This document shows positions 1 to 7,199 of a stretch of DNA of 12,155 bases, in pieces. Location: the NCBI GenBank assembly GCA_022710245.1, contig JAKLHH010000103.1, positions 1 to 12,155 on the forward strand, written 5' to 3'. The notes below the pieces were generated by a model that was not told where the DNA came from, searched no databases, and saw nothing but the letters and a program-made list of their open reading frames with translations. Position numbers and translations under genes: made by a program. The stretch comes from Myxococcota bacterium. GTDB taxonomy: Bacteria > Myxococcota > Polyangia > GCA-2747355 > JAKLHH01. Numbering within the stretch: position 1 is the first letter of the stretch; every line of letters begins with the position of its first letter.

Positions 1-52
1 CGATCGACGCCTGGACCAGAGCTACGCCGGCCGCCATGCTATCCTGCGCGCC

Positions 53-589
53 ATGGTCCGTACGCTCTCCCTCGCCGTGATCCTCGCCAGCCTGGCGGCG
101 CCGGCCTCCGCCGCGCTCCCTCGCTGTGACGACCCGGCGCGCCTCGGCGCCGGCCGCGCGCCCTACCCCTGCCACGCGGGCTGGCAGTGGAACCTGACGC
201 TTGGCCCCTTCGCCGCGTATCGCTTCGGGCAGGCCGCCGCGGGCGGCCACTACGGTGGCGAGGTCTCCTTCCTGATCGGCCCGCTCACCGACGACGGCGC
301 CCACGCATCGCACCGCACCTTCCTGCTTGGTGCTGTCCTCGACCTCGGCTACCTCTCCTCGCCGGGCGCATTCCGCGCCGCGCTCGAGGCGCAGATCTCC
401 GGCCGCTACGTCGGGGTCAGCCTCGGTCCCTCGCTCCGCACCGGCGGCGGCGAGACCGTGGCCGGGGGGTCGGTCACGCTCTGGGCCGGGTTCGGGCTCA
501 TCGCCTACGGCCGCTTCAGCCTGGAGGAGCGCGGCCGCCCCTTCGGTGAGCTCGGCGGGATGCTGAAGGTCCCCGTGCGCTGGGACTGA
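53..589 (+). CDS. Exported protein of unknown function, probable beta-rich envelope protein
   Basis: This 178-residue protein starts with a classical signal peptide: a basic N-terminus (MVR), a hydrophobic core and an ASA cleavage site near residue 20. The mature part has two cysteines (C25 and C40) that could form a disulfide. It then alternates short hydrophobic and polar stretches rich in Gly, Tyr, Phe and Trp (for example around residues 48-58, 84-101 and 111-126) and ends in KVPVRWD. That pattern suits a small beta-barrel or beta-sandwich in the periplasm or outer membrane, but I do not recognise a family. The ATG at 53 is chosen because it begins the signal peptide; no clear Shine-Dalgarno precedes it. 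The stop lies 15 bp before the kinase gene, so the two are probably co-transcribed, and the protein may be an envelope partner of the kinase. That link is inference. Confidence 0.75.
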   Translation: MVRTLSLAVILASLAAPASAALPRCDDPARLGAGRAPYPCHAGWQWNLTLGPFAAYRFGQAAAGGHYGGEVSFLIGPLTDDGAHASHRTFLLGAVLDLGYLSSPGAFRAALEAQISGRYVGVSLGPSLRTGGGETVAGGSVTLWAGFGLIAYGRFSLEERGRPFGELGGMLKVPVRWD

Positions 590-604
590 CTCGACAGGCC
601 GTTC

Positions 605-2689
605 ATGCTCAAGCCAGGCAGCGTCATCGCAGAGACCTACGTCATCACCCGCCAGATCGGCGCCGGCGGCATGGGCGAGGTCTACGAGGCCCGCCACGCG
701 GTGCTGCCGCGTCGCTTCGCGGTGAAGGTGATGCGCATGGGGAGCGGCGCCGCGCGCTTCCTCCAGGAGGCGATGGTCACCACCCGCCTCGCGCACCCGA
801 ACATCGTCGAGGTGGTGGACTTCAAGGTGGTCGGCGAGCACCACTGCCTGGTGATGGAGCTCCTCGAGGGCGAGGACCTGGCCGCGCGCATGGCGCGGGG
901 GCGCCTGCCGCCGTCCGCGGTGCTGACGGTGCTGCGGCAGGTGGCGGCCGCCCTCGGTGTGGCCCATCGCGCCGGCGTCGTGCACCGCGATCTCAAGCCG
1001 CAGAACATCTTCCTCGCCCGCTGCAGCGACGGTCAGGCGCAGGTCAAGGTCCTCGACTTCGGCATCTCCAAGCAGCACGGCTCAGGATCCAAGCTGACCT
1101 CAGCCAACATGATCGTGGGGAGTCCACACTACATGGCGCCGGAGCAGGCAGCCGGACGCAGCTCGGAGGTGGACCCGCGGACCGACGTCTTCGCGCTGGG
1201 CGTGCTCACCTACGAGATGCTGGCCGGCGTGCGCGCCTTCCCGGGCGACAGCGAGGTCGAGGTGCTCCACCGGGTGATGTACGACGATCCCCCGCGCCTC
1301 GACGCGCTCGATCCTCCCTGGCCCGCCGCGGTCGCGGACGCGGTGGCGCAGGCGCTGGCCAAGCCACCGGTGGAGCGCTTCCTCAGCGCGGAGGCCTTCG
1401 TCGCGGCGATCGCGTCGGCGCTGGGCCCGCGGCCCGACGAGATCTCTGCGGCGCGGTCGCGCGGGATGCGCCCCCGCGCGCCGGAGGAGGCGCACGGCCG
1501 CACGGCAGAGACCGTCAGGGACCACACCGCCGAGGGCGCGGCCCCGGCCGTCGCGGGCGAAGACGGCGTCGCGGTCACGGGCGAGCCGCCGCCGTCCCAG
1601 GGTGACGGCGGGGAAGGAGCGGCTCCGACGGTCGTCTCCCGCTCACGGCGCGCGGCTGCGACCCTCGCGGAGCGGCCCTCCCGCAGACCGCCCCCCGACG
1701 CTCCCAGAGCGCGCTGGCCGTGGCTGCTGCTCGCCGCCGGTCTGGCCGTCGGTGGGCTCGTGGCCGGGCTCGCGCTCCGACCGCGCCCCGCGGCCCCTCG
1801 ACTCGCGCCGCCAGTCCCGGCAGCGGCCATCGCCGCCTCAGGGGAGGGCTGCCCCGCCGTCTGCAGCGGCGGCTGCGCCGCCGATCTGTGCCGCGTCGAT
1901 TGCTCCGCCAGGGGCTCGTGCAAGAGGGGCGTCACCTGCCCGCCTGGCCTGCGCTGCGAGGTGACCTGCGGCGAGGCCGCCTGCGGGCACATCGACGGCA
2001 GCCTCGCCTCGGAGCTCACCGCGCGCTGCGGCGCAGGCGCCTGCGAGGGCGTCACTGGCGGCAGGGGGCCCTGCCGCGTCACCTGCGGGCCCAACGCCTG
2101 CCGCCGGAGCGTGAGCTGTCAGCAGTCGACGACGACCGACGTGACCTGCGCCGCGGGCGCCTGCGAGGACGTGGTCTGCGGGCGCGAGCGGGCTACCGTG
2201 CGCTGCCTCGGCGACCACGCGTGCCGCGGCGTGGTCGCCTGCGCCTCGGCGAGCCAGCTCGAGCTCACCTGCTCCGGCCGGGACACCTGCGGAGGCGCGG
2301 TCCAGCTCGGGCTCAGAGCGAACGTGGTGTGCTCCGGGCACGCGGCCTGCCACCGTGTCCAGTGTCAGGCGCGGGGGAGCTGCAGCGTCGAGTGCTCGGG
2401 CCCCTCCTCGTGCCGTGGCATGACCCACTGCGGGGAGCGCGCGACCTGCAGGTTCGACTGCACGGGCGCCTCCTCGTGCCGCGACGTGCACTGCGTGGAG
2501 CAGACGCGATGCACGATCAACTGCGTCGGAGCCGGCACGTGCGCGGAGCACGCCAGCTGCCTCGGCTGCGCCTGTGCGCTCGACTGCTCCGGCGCCGGTG
2601 CCTGCGCGGGGCGCGTCTACTGCCCGGCGGGCTGCCGGAGCTGCCGGCCGGCCGCTCACTGCGATGTCTGCGCGGCGGGGAGCGAGTGA
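605..2689 (+). CDS. Transmembrane Ser/Thr protein kinase with cysteine-rich extracytoplasmic repeat domain
   Basis: A 694-residue Hanks-type kinase. The N-terminal kinase domain (about residues 11-275) has the glycine-rich loop at 18-29 (GAGGMGEVY), the ATP-binding lysine K41 in AVKV, the helix-C glutamate E55, the catalytic HRD at 127-129, KPQN at 131-134, DFG at 151-153 and APE at 178-180, so it looks catalytically competent. A low-complexity juxtamembrane linker follows (about 276-370). A single membrane helix lies at about 371-391, flanked by PRARW inside. The rest (about 412-694) would be outside the cytoplasm and has roughly 48 cysteines in about 280 residues, spaced regularly at about 21 residues. 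Kinases of this general plan (kinase, one helix, outer sensor) are common in myxobacteria; this outer domain is not a PASTA, PEGA or WD domain. The gene follows the exported protein closely. No strong Shine-Dalgarno is visible before the ATG at 605. The kinase call is very secure; the ligand is unknown. Confidence 0.95.
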   Translation: MLKPGSVIAETYVITRQIGAGGMGEVYEARHAVLPRRFAVKVMRMGSGAARFLQEAMVTTRLAHPNIVEVVDFKVVGEHHCLVMELLEGEDLAARMARGRLPPSAVLTVLRQVAAALGVAHRAGVVHRDLKPQNIFLARCSDGQAQVKVLDFGISKQHGSGSKLTSANMIVGSPHYMAPEQAAGRSSEVDPRTDVFALGVLTYEMLAGVRAFPGDSEVEVLHRVMYDDPPRLDALDPPWPAAVADAVAQALAKPPVERFLSAEAFVAAIASALGPRPDEISAARSRGMRPRAPEEAHGRTAETVRDHTAEGAAPAVAGEDGVAVTGEPPPSQGDGGEGAAPTVVSRSRRAAATLAERPSRRPPPDAPRARWPWLLLAAGLAVGGLVAGLALRPRPAAPRLAPPVPAAAIAASGEGCPAVCSGGCAADLCRVDCSARGSCKRGVTCPPGLRCEVTCGEAACGHIDGSLASELTARCGAGACEGVTGGRGPCRVTCGPNACRRSVSCQQSTTTDVTCAAGACEDVVCGRERATVRCLGDHACRGVVACASASQLELTCSGRDTCGGAVQLGLRANVVCSGHAACHRVQCQARGSCSVECSGPSSCRGMTHCGERATCRFDCTGASSCRDVHCVEQTRCTINCVGAGTCAEHASCLGCACALDCSGAGACAGRVYCPAGCRSCRPAAHCDVCAAGSE
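1895..2644 (+). repeat. Cysteine-rich ~21-residue protein repeats, about 12 copies, in the kinase ectodomain
   Basis: Within the kinase protein, equivalent cysteines fall at residues 433, 455, 475, 494, 515, 534, 556, 576, 597, 619, 640 and 661, with steps of 22, 20, 19, 21, 19, 22, 20, 21, 22, 21 and 21. Each unit reads roughly hydrophobic-x-C-x-G-x-x-x-C, then about five residues to a third Cys, and often a fourth Cys before the next unit (for example VECSGPSSCRGMTHC, then FDCTGASSCRDVHC). A 20-22-residue step with an inward hydrophobic position before the first Cys is what a right-handed beta-solenoid turn would show, with stacked cysteines forming ladders or disulfides. The periodicity is seen directly; the fold is inferred. 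Confidence 0.8.
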
Positions 2690-2745
2690 AAGGCTGGCCC
2701 GCCTCTCCGCCCGCCTCCCCCGGTCTCAGGCGCCATCGACGGTGC

Positions 2746-2767
2746 GTGGACCACGGTCACGGTCCAC
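2746..2767. terminator. Possible hairpin terminator between convergent genes (weak)
   Basis: GTGGACC at 2746-2752 pairs with GGTCCAC at 2761-2767 around an 8-base loop. It sits where the plus-strand kinase and the minus-strand lipoprotein converge, and overlaps the last codons of the lipoprotein gene. There is no T-run on either side, so it is not a classical intrinsic terminator. It could end transcripts weakly in both directions or be chance. Confidence 0.25.
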
Positions 2768-5753
2768 ACTGACAGGCACCGAGGCTCGCACCAAGCGCGC
2801 CCGTGCTCTTGTGCGGCGCGCTGTCGTAGTCGGCCTGGGTGAAGCCGCACTGGCTCAGGTGCGTGCTCGAGGTCAGCATGCAATAGCCGCTCTTGAGCGA
2901 GACGTAGCCTCCCGCGCCCTCCCGGAAGAGCCCGTAGTACTTCGGCTGGGGGCACGTGCAGAGGCCGGCGTCGACGAGCTTCAACGAGGCCAGCGGGTGC
3001 TGCGGGGCGCCGTCGTAGTCGGCCTGGGTGAAGCCGCACGAGACCAGGTGGGGGCCTGACTCGAAGCTGCAGCGCTCGACGCCGTTGCCGAGGTAGCCGC
3101 CGGCGCCGTCCCGGAAGAGGCCGGCCGGGTACAGGGCGCCTGCGTTCGGCCCCGCGCTCGGTCCCGGGCCAGACGCTGCCGGGAGGGTGCGCGGCGAGCC
3201 GGCGAGCTGAGCGTTCGGGTTCGAGGTGAGGTCGACGCCGTAAGCGTGGACGGGCTTGCCAGCCATCGCCGTCCAGTTGGGGATCGTCAGCTTGAACCGG
3301 TGAGCGGTGCCGCCCCCGCAAGCGGTCGTCACCGCCCCCTCGTTCGGCATCGAGGCGATCACCCCGTAGACCAGCGCGCCGCTTCCAGCCGGTCCTCCGA
3401 CGTAGAGGTGCACGGGGATGGAGGCGGAGGGCTGGTCGGGATCGCAGGCCCAGCCGCTCGCGACCCCGTCGGCGACGCTGTCGAGCCAGCCGATCGGGCT
3501 GGTCGCCCCGGCGCTCCCGGAGGAGGGAGCAAGGCGCAGCAGCACGGTCTCGCCCCTGCTCATCGTCAGGGTCACGCTGCTGCAGTCGCTGCACAGCGTC
3601 TGCTCTCCCGCGCGGGTGTTCGCCACCACGGTGCTCGCGGCCGCCGGCAGCGTGATCGTCTTGGTCCCCGAGGCGCCGGCGTGGATCGAGAGCGCCGAGC
3701 CGCGAGCGTCGACCGCGTCGCCGGAGGTCGCCGCGAAGATGTGCACGCCAGCCTCGATGGCGAGCTGCCGGAGCAGCTCCGCTGGCAGACCCGGCGAGGC
3801 GGAGAAGACCACCCGGTGCGTGCCGAGGTCCTTGCGGGCTAGCGCCGGGAGGTCGTTCTGCGCGAAGCGGCCGAGTACCGCCGCCGCCGCGTCAGTCACG
3901 TGAAACCACGGATCGACCCCGAACGCGGGGCCGTACACGACCCCGCTGCTGTGGCGCGTGGCGAGGGCGAGCGAACCCGCTCCCCTCGCGACCTCCATCC
4001 CGAGCTCCTGCGAGACCCGCGCGGGGTCGGCCTTCTGCGACCCGTCGAAGAGCGCAGGCGCGTAGACGTAGAGGAGCGTCTTGCCGTCCCGCTTCAGCTT
4101 GCTCGCGACGGCGGCCCGGACCTCGGGCTCCAGGTGGAACGCGTTCGGGAGGATCGCGAGCTTGATCTCGTCGGCCGGAAACGAGCCCTTCATGACATCG
4201 GAGAGCAGGTAGTGGCTGACCGGCGTGCCCGTCCTGGTCGACGATCTCTCGGCCTCGCACTTCCCGGTCAGCGGGCTGGGCGGGAAGTGCGAGGCCGAGA
4301 GATCGTCGACCAGGACGGCGACCTGCGGCCTGTAGCCGCCGGTGAGGCTCACCTGATCGATGGCCCTGCGCACGTCGCTGATCGCCTGCCAGAGGGCCAG
4401 GCTGTCCTCGGCGAAGCTCGGGTGGCCGTACCAGCCCTTGGTCCAGAGATCCATGAAGTAGAGCATGTTGCCGCGGAGGACCGCGGCGAAGGCATCACGC
4501 CGGATGAGCTGCACCGACTCCTCGAGGCTGCCCGCGCGCGTGAAGGGGTCGAGGCAGCTCGGGTCGGCGCTCGCGGCGCAGATGAGGCGGTCGAGGTGGG
4601 TCCGCGTGTCGTCCTCGTGGATCCAGATCTTGCTGTTGATGAGCGGCGAGGCCTCTGGCCCGTGCGGCGCCATGGAGTAGCCGAGCTCCCGGGAGACCCG
4701 GTACGAGTAGGGAGCCACCACGGCGTCGATCCGGGCGTCGTCCAGGACCTCCCTGACCGCGAGGTGACCGGTGCCGCTCAGGGCCCAGTCGCACTCGTAG
4801 AGGTAGCCGTAGAAGGCGGTGAAGAGCGCCTTCTGGCTGGTGGCCGACTTGACCGTCGCGGCGAGCCGCCTGATGCCGTCCGCCGTGCGCTGCGAGTGAA
4901 AGCGGCTGAGGTAGATCGCGCGCAGGGCGTCGGGGTCGGTGCCCGCCACGAAGATCGAGCCGTGGGTGGGGCGGGCGCGCGCGGCAGGAGAGGGCAGCGC
5001 GCAGTCGCTCCTCGCCTCGCCCGGCAGCGCGCTCCAGGCACAGAAGCTGGAGGCGTGCTCGCTGCTGTAGTCGGGGTAGTAGAACGCGTCGGTGTCCCGC
5101 CAGGGGACTTGCCCGCCCGCGCCGGGCTCGCCCTGCGAGGCGGTGAGCGGCATGGTGAAGTTCTCGCTGTTCTCCCGGATGCCGACGATCTTGCCCGGGA
5201 GGTGACGGTCGAGCAGCGTCAGAGCCGTCTCCGCCGCTCGCTGCTGCGCAGCGAAGAACGACTCGGAGAGCGAGAGCCGCGAGGGGACCTCGTAGCTCGC
5301 TCCGGATGGACTGAGGTAGCGCATCGCCGGCCCGGCGTAGCCTGCCGGGCTCCCCAGGTTGCAGCGGATCATGTAGTAGACGCCGCTGGCGGTGAGGTGC
5401 GACGCCGCCTCCTTGACCGAGGCCTCGCTGTCGCACTGCAGAGCGACCTCCACCAGCTTCATCCCGGCCTCGGCGGCGAGCTTGAGCTCGTAGTCGAAGA
5501 CGGACCAGTCGTGGGCCTCAACGATGGAGGGGACCTGCGCGTTGAGCATGAGGAAGATGGGGGAGACGGACGTGCCGTTGATCGAGATGGTCGGCTTGCC
5601 GTCGGCGAAGGTCAGGCGCGCGGTCGGCCCCGACCAGCCCGGCAGCCCCTCCGTCGACCGCCCGCTCTCGTCGGCGCCACCGAGCGCTCCGGTGCATCCG
5701 AGCAGCAGGGTGAGCGCGCCGAGGAACCACGGCAGACGAGTGGACTGAGGCAT
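2757..5753 (-). CDS. Secreted lipoprotein with glycoside-hydrolase-like domain and C-terminal tandem repeats
   Basis: A 998-residue protein starting at the ATG at 5753, which has AGGAG seven bases upstream. It opens with a lipoprotein signal, hydrophobic residues ending in LLLGC (Cys20), so it is probably anchored in an envelope membrane. Residues about 45-475 look like the TIM-barrel region of GH42/GH35-type hydrolases. Candidate acidic catalytic segments are IRENSENFT (192-200) and IHEDDTRTH (378-386). Residues about 476-680 resemble the flavodoxin-like domain that follows the barrel in such enzymes (VAVLVDDLS; later LAILPNAFHL and KTLLYVYAP). Residues about 755-860 form a beta domain common in myxobacterial secreted proteins (GWLDS, GWACDPDQP, ACGGGTAHRF). 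The C-terminus has two repeats of about 60 residues with paired cysteines. The substrate cannot be read from sequence. A 38-bp inverted repeat lies inside the frame at 4229-4318 and may have added about 12 residues. Confidence is high for a secreted lipoprotein and moderate for glycoside hydrolase. Confidence 0.85.
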   Translation of the reverse strand: MPQSTRLPWFLGALTLLLGCTGALGGADESGRSTEGLPGWSGPTARLTFADGKPTISINGTSVSPIFLMLNAQVPSIVEAHDWSVFDYELKLAAEAGMKLVEVALQCDSEASVKEAASHLTASGVYYMIRCNLGSPAGYAGPAMRYLSPSGASYEVPSRLSLSESFFAAQQRAAETALTLLDRHLPGKIVGIRENSENFTMPLTASQGEPGAGGQVPWRDTDAFYYPDYSSEHASSFCAWSALPGEARSDCALPSPAARARPTHGSIFVAGTDPDALRAIYLSRFHSQRTADGIRRLAATVKSATSQKALFTAFYGYLYECDWALSGTGHLAVREVLDDARIDAVVAPYSYRVSRELGYSMAPHGPEASPLINSKIWIHEDDTRTHLDRLICAASADPSCLDPFTRAGSLEESVQLIRRDAFAAVLRGNMLYFMDLWTKGWYGHPSFAEDSLALWQAISDVRRAIDQVSLTGGYRPQVAVLVDDLSASHFPPSPLTGKCEAERSSTRTGTPVSHYLLSDVMKGSFPADEIKLAILPNAFHLEPEVRAAVASKLKRDGKTLLYVYAPALFDGSQKADPARVSQELGMEVARGAGSLALATRHSSGVVYGPAFGVDPWFHVTDAAAAVLGRFAQNDLPALARKDLGTHRVVFSASPGLPAELLRQLAIEAGVHIFAATSGDAVDARGSALSIHAGASGTKTITLPAAASTVVANTRAGEQTLCSDCSSVTLTMSRGETVLLRLAPSSGSAGATSPIGWLDSVADGVASGWACDPDQPSASIPVHLYVGGPAGSGALVYGVIASMPNEGAVTTACGGGTAHRFKLTIPNWTAMAGKPVHAYGVDLTSNPNAQLAGSPRTLPAASGPGPSAGPNAGALYPAGLFRDGAGGYLGNGVERCSFESGPHLVSCGFTQADYDGAPQHPLASLKLVDAGLCTCPQPKYYGLFREGAGGYVSLKSGYCMLTSSTHLSQCGFTQADYDSAPHKSTGALGASLGACQCGP
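2760..3125 (-). repeat. Two tandem ~63-residue C-terminal repeats in the lipoprotein
   Basis: Residues about 877-934 and 941-998 repeat the pattern GLFR-(D/E)-GAGGY, a Cys, HL then a Cys, GFTQADYD-x-AP, and finish with a C-x-C pair (CTC and CQC). At DNA level, a 28-bp identical stretch occurs at 2823-2850 and again at 3012-3039, exactly 189 bp (63 codons) apart. This indicates a fairly recent internal duplication or strong constraint. The repeat resembles small disulfide-stabilised binding modules, but I cannot name the family. Confidence 0.8.
4229..4318. repeat. 38-bp perfect inverted repeat with 14-bp spacer, inside the lipoprotein gene
   Basis: The left arm 4229-4266 begins CCGTCCTGGTCGACG and is perfectly complementary to the right arm 4281-4318, which ends CGTCGACCAGGACGG. 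The 14 bases at 4267-4280 separate them. On the coding strand, the right arm encodes VLVDDLSASHFP (a plausible beta strand) and the left arm encodes the unlike peptide KCEAERSSTRT (residues 498-508), with the frame kept open throughout. A second inverted pair, GCTGACCGG at 4215-4223 and CCGGTCAGC at 4264-4272, is interleaved with it. Confidence 0.95.
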
Positions 5754-5759
5754 GCTTGC

Positions 5760-5793
5760 GCTCCTCTCGCAGTTCTCCGGTGAAGAGAGGAGC
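5760..5793 (-). promoter_or_regulatory. Ribosome binding site held in a 9-bp hairpin before the lipoprotein gene
   Basis: On the minus strand, the mRNA would read GCUCCUCUC (5793 to 5785), a 16-base loop, then GAGAGGAGC (5768 to 5760), seven bases before the AUG at 5753. The two nine-base arms are perfectly complementary, so the only good Shine-Dalgarno of this gene (AGGAG, 5765-5761) is fully paired in the stem. The layout fits translational control by RNA structure (a thermometer, a protein or a trans RNA), but only the pairing is seen. The strong Shine-Dalgarno also fixes the start at 5753. Confidence 0.6.
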
Positions 5794-5997
5794 AACTCTC
5801 GTTCCAGCCCTGCGGTGTGGCTTGCGGGAGAGCGAGGTCCAACGAATCAGCGCCAGCTCTGGGCTTCCTGCCGGACCGCTCCATGGCCGCGCAGCGCGCC
5901 CTGGCGAGAATCTGCCGCGCGTGGCAACTCCAGGACAGGTGAGGATGTCGCGGCGGAGGTTGGTCTGCATGCCGAGAGCGGTGCCGTTGGGCTCCTT

Positions 5998-7065
5998 TCA
6001 CCAGTCCTCCTCGTGCCAGGCCGATGGGCGAATGACCTGCCTCACATAGACGGTCAGCACGATGACGAGCGACGCGAACAGCAGGACGCAAAGCCGGGCA
6101 TTGTAGGTTGCGCCCGCACCAAGACGGACCAGGCCCCCGGTCACACGAGCAGGGAGCACCATGCCCTCCCTGAGCCGGTGGTAGAGGTCACGTTCGACCT
6201 TCTCGCGACCGCTCCCGGGCCTGGCAAGCACTTCGTGCTGCTCGGTGGGCTCCAGCCAGACCCAGTAGGTGTAAGGCGAAACGGTCTTCCCCTCGTCATC
6301 GGTGGCACCCACGACGGTCATGGCGGCGAGGACAGCGTGGCCCGGCACTCCGAACGCCAGGCCGCGGTAGTAACGAGCCAGCAGCGCGTGCGGCAGCAGC
6401 GCCACGAGGACAAGCACAGCGAGGAACCGGACGTGGGCGGTCGCGCGGCGTCGGAAGCGTACCCCGAGCGGCTCGGTGGAGAGGAGCTTGGGCCACAGCA
6501 CCAGAACGGTCGGGCCGCCGCGGTAGCTGGTCTCTGCCTCCGGGTCGACTCCGCGACGCAGCGCTCCGACGGCGAACACCGTTTCGCCGGGTGCGAGCTC
6601 GGCCACGCGGACACGCCGGGTCGGGTCCACCGGATATCCCTGGTCGATCGGATGGACCAGCTGGACGGTGCGATCGGGCTCGACTCGAATACGCTGACCC
6701 GAGGCGTGGCGGAGGTAGAAGGGCGCGACGTTGACGCGGCGGCCCGACTCTCTCCAGGTCGTGACCCAGACGCCAGATCTCTCCTGCTCCACCTCGACCC
6801 GCACCGGGACCGCCTTGCTGAGTGATTGCTCGACGGTGCCGTGGATGAAGGCGTCGCCGAGCATCAGCGGCACCTCCGGTCCGAATGAGCGCTCCGCGCG
6901 ACGCGCCCTCGAGCACCAGCTCAGCGCACGGAGCACACCGACCACCAGGAGTAGCCCGAGCAGCGCCAGCTGCACGATGACGCAAGCGAGGGAGGCGGCT
7001 GGTCCGAGGTGGCCGTAGGGAACGATTTCGTTGAGCCCGAGCCCCGGCGGCAACGGCAGGTTCAT
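5998..7065 (-). CDS. Membrane protein with GIDE/BAM-like domain (MUL1-related, no RING)
   Basis: A 355-residue protein if started at the ATG at 7065. It has three predicted membrane helices, at about residues 24-48, 212-231 and 324-343. Between the first two lies a soluble domain (about 60-200) with the order seen in the GIDE (BAM) domain of MUL1-type proteins: a GTV segment, an RR-V then PFYLRHASGQRIRV block, and ELAPGETVFAVGALRR. MUL1 itself has helix-domain-helix followed by a RING finger; here a second beta-rich segment and a third helix replace the RING. The role is unknown; bacterial members may sense or bind something at the membrane. The reading frame continues upstream to a GTG at 7203 that overlaps the previous stop as GTGA. 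That longer form (401 residues) adds an Arg-rich, poorly structured leader, so I prefer 7065, although no Shine-Dalgarno decides it. Probably co-transcribed with the propeller lipoprotein upstream. Confidence 0.8.
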   Translation of the reverse strand: MNLPLPPGLGLNEIVPYGHLGPAASLACVIVQLALLGLLLVVGVLRALSWCSRARRAERSFGPEVPLMLGDAFIHGTVEQSLSKAVPVRVEVEQERSGVWVTTWRESGRRVNVAPFYLRHASGQRIRVEPDRTVQLVHPIDQGYPVDPTRRVRVAELAPGETVFAVGALRRGVDPEAETSYRGGPTVLVLWPKLLSTEPLGVRFRRRATAHVRFLAVLVLVALLPHALLARYYRGLAFGVPGHAVLAAMTVVGATDDEGKTVSPYTYWVWLEPTEQHEVLARPGSGREKVERDLYHRLREGMVLPARVTGGLVRLGAGATYNARLCVLLFASLVIVLTVYVRQVIRPSAWHEEDW

Positions 7066-7199
7066 CTTGCGATTGTCGTGAAGCGCTGGTGCGGGCGCAA
7101 CGGGTGATTGGGTCCGCCCACGAGCCCGTCCCGCCAGCGCGTCGACGACGCAGTGGATGGAGACACGGACCGCGAAGCATCCGCATGCCCTGACCAGGT

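Noticed and set aside
11..45. Promoter-like TGGACC and TATCCT before the first gene
   Set aside because: The spacing of 22 bases is too long and the -10 match is weak.
1720..2772. A 350-codon plus-strand frame overlapping the kinase ectodomain
   Set aside because: Arg-rich shadow of the cysteine-rich frame with no start context or domain.
3900..5783. A 627-codon open frame on the plus strand, antisense to the lipoprotein gene
   Set aside because: Its translation is Arg/Gly/Val/Glu-rich with no domain or signal. It mirrors the codon bias of the minus-strand gene, which has a lipobox, Shine-Dalgarno and recognisable domains.
5754..5795. Upstream TTG start (5795) for the lipoprotein gene
   Set aside because: The ATG at 5753 has AGGAG at good spacing and begins exactly at the lipoprotein signal; the extra 14 residues would spoil it and include the Shine-Dalgarno itself.
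5518..5970. A 150-codon minus-strand frame over the spacer and start of the lipoprotein gene
   Set aside because: Most of it is an out-of-frame shadow, and the part in the spacer shows no domain, signal or Shine-Dalgarno at proper spacing.
5998..6060. Possible RING finger at the C-terminus of the GIDE-like protein
   Set aside because: The tail is a membrane helix followed by a short acidic end; there is no Cys/His zinc pattern.
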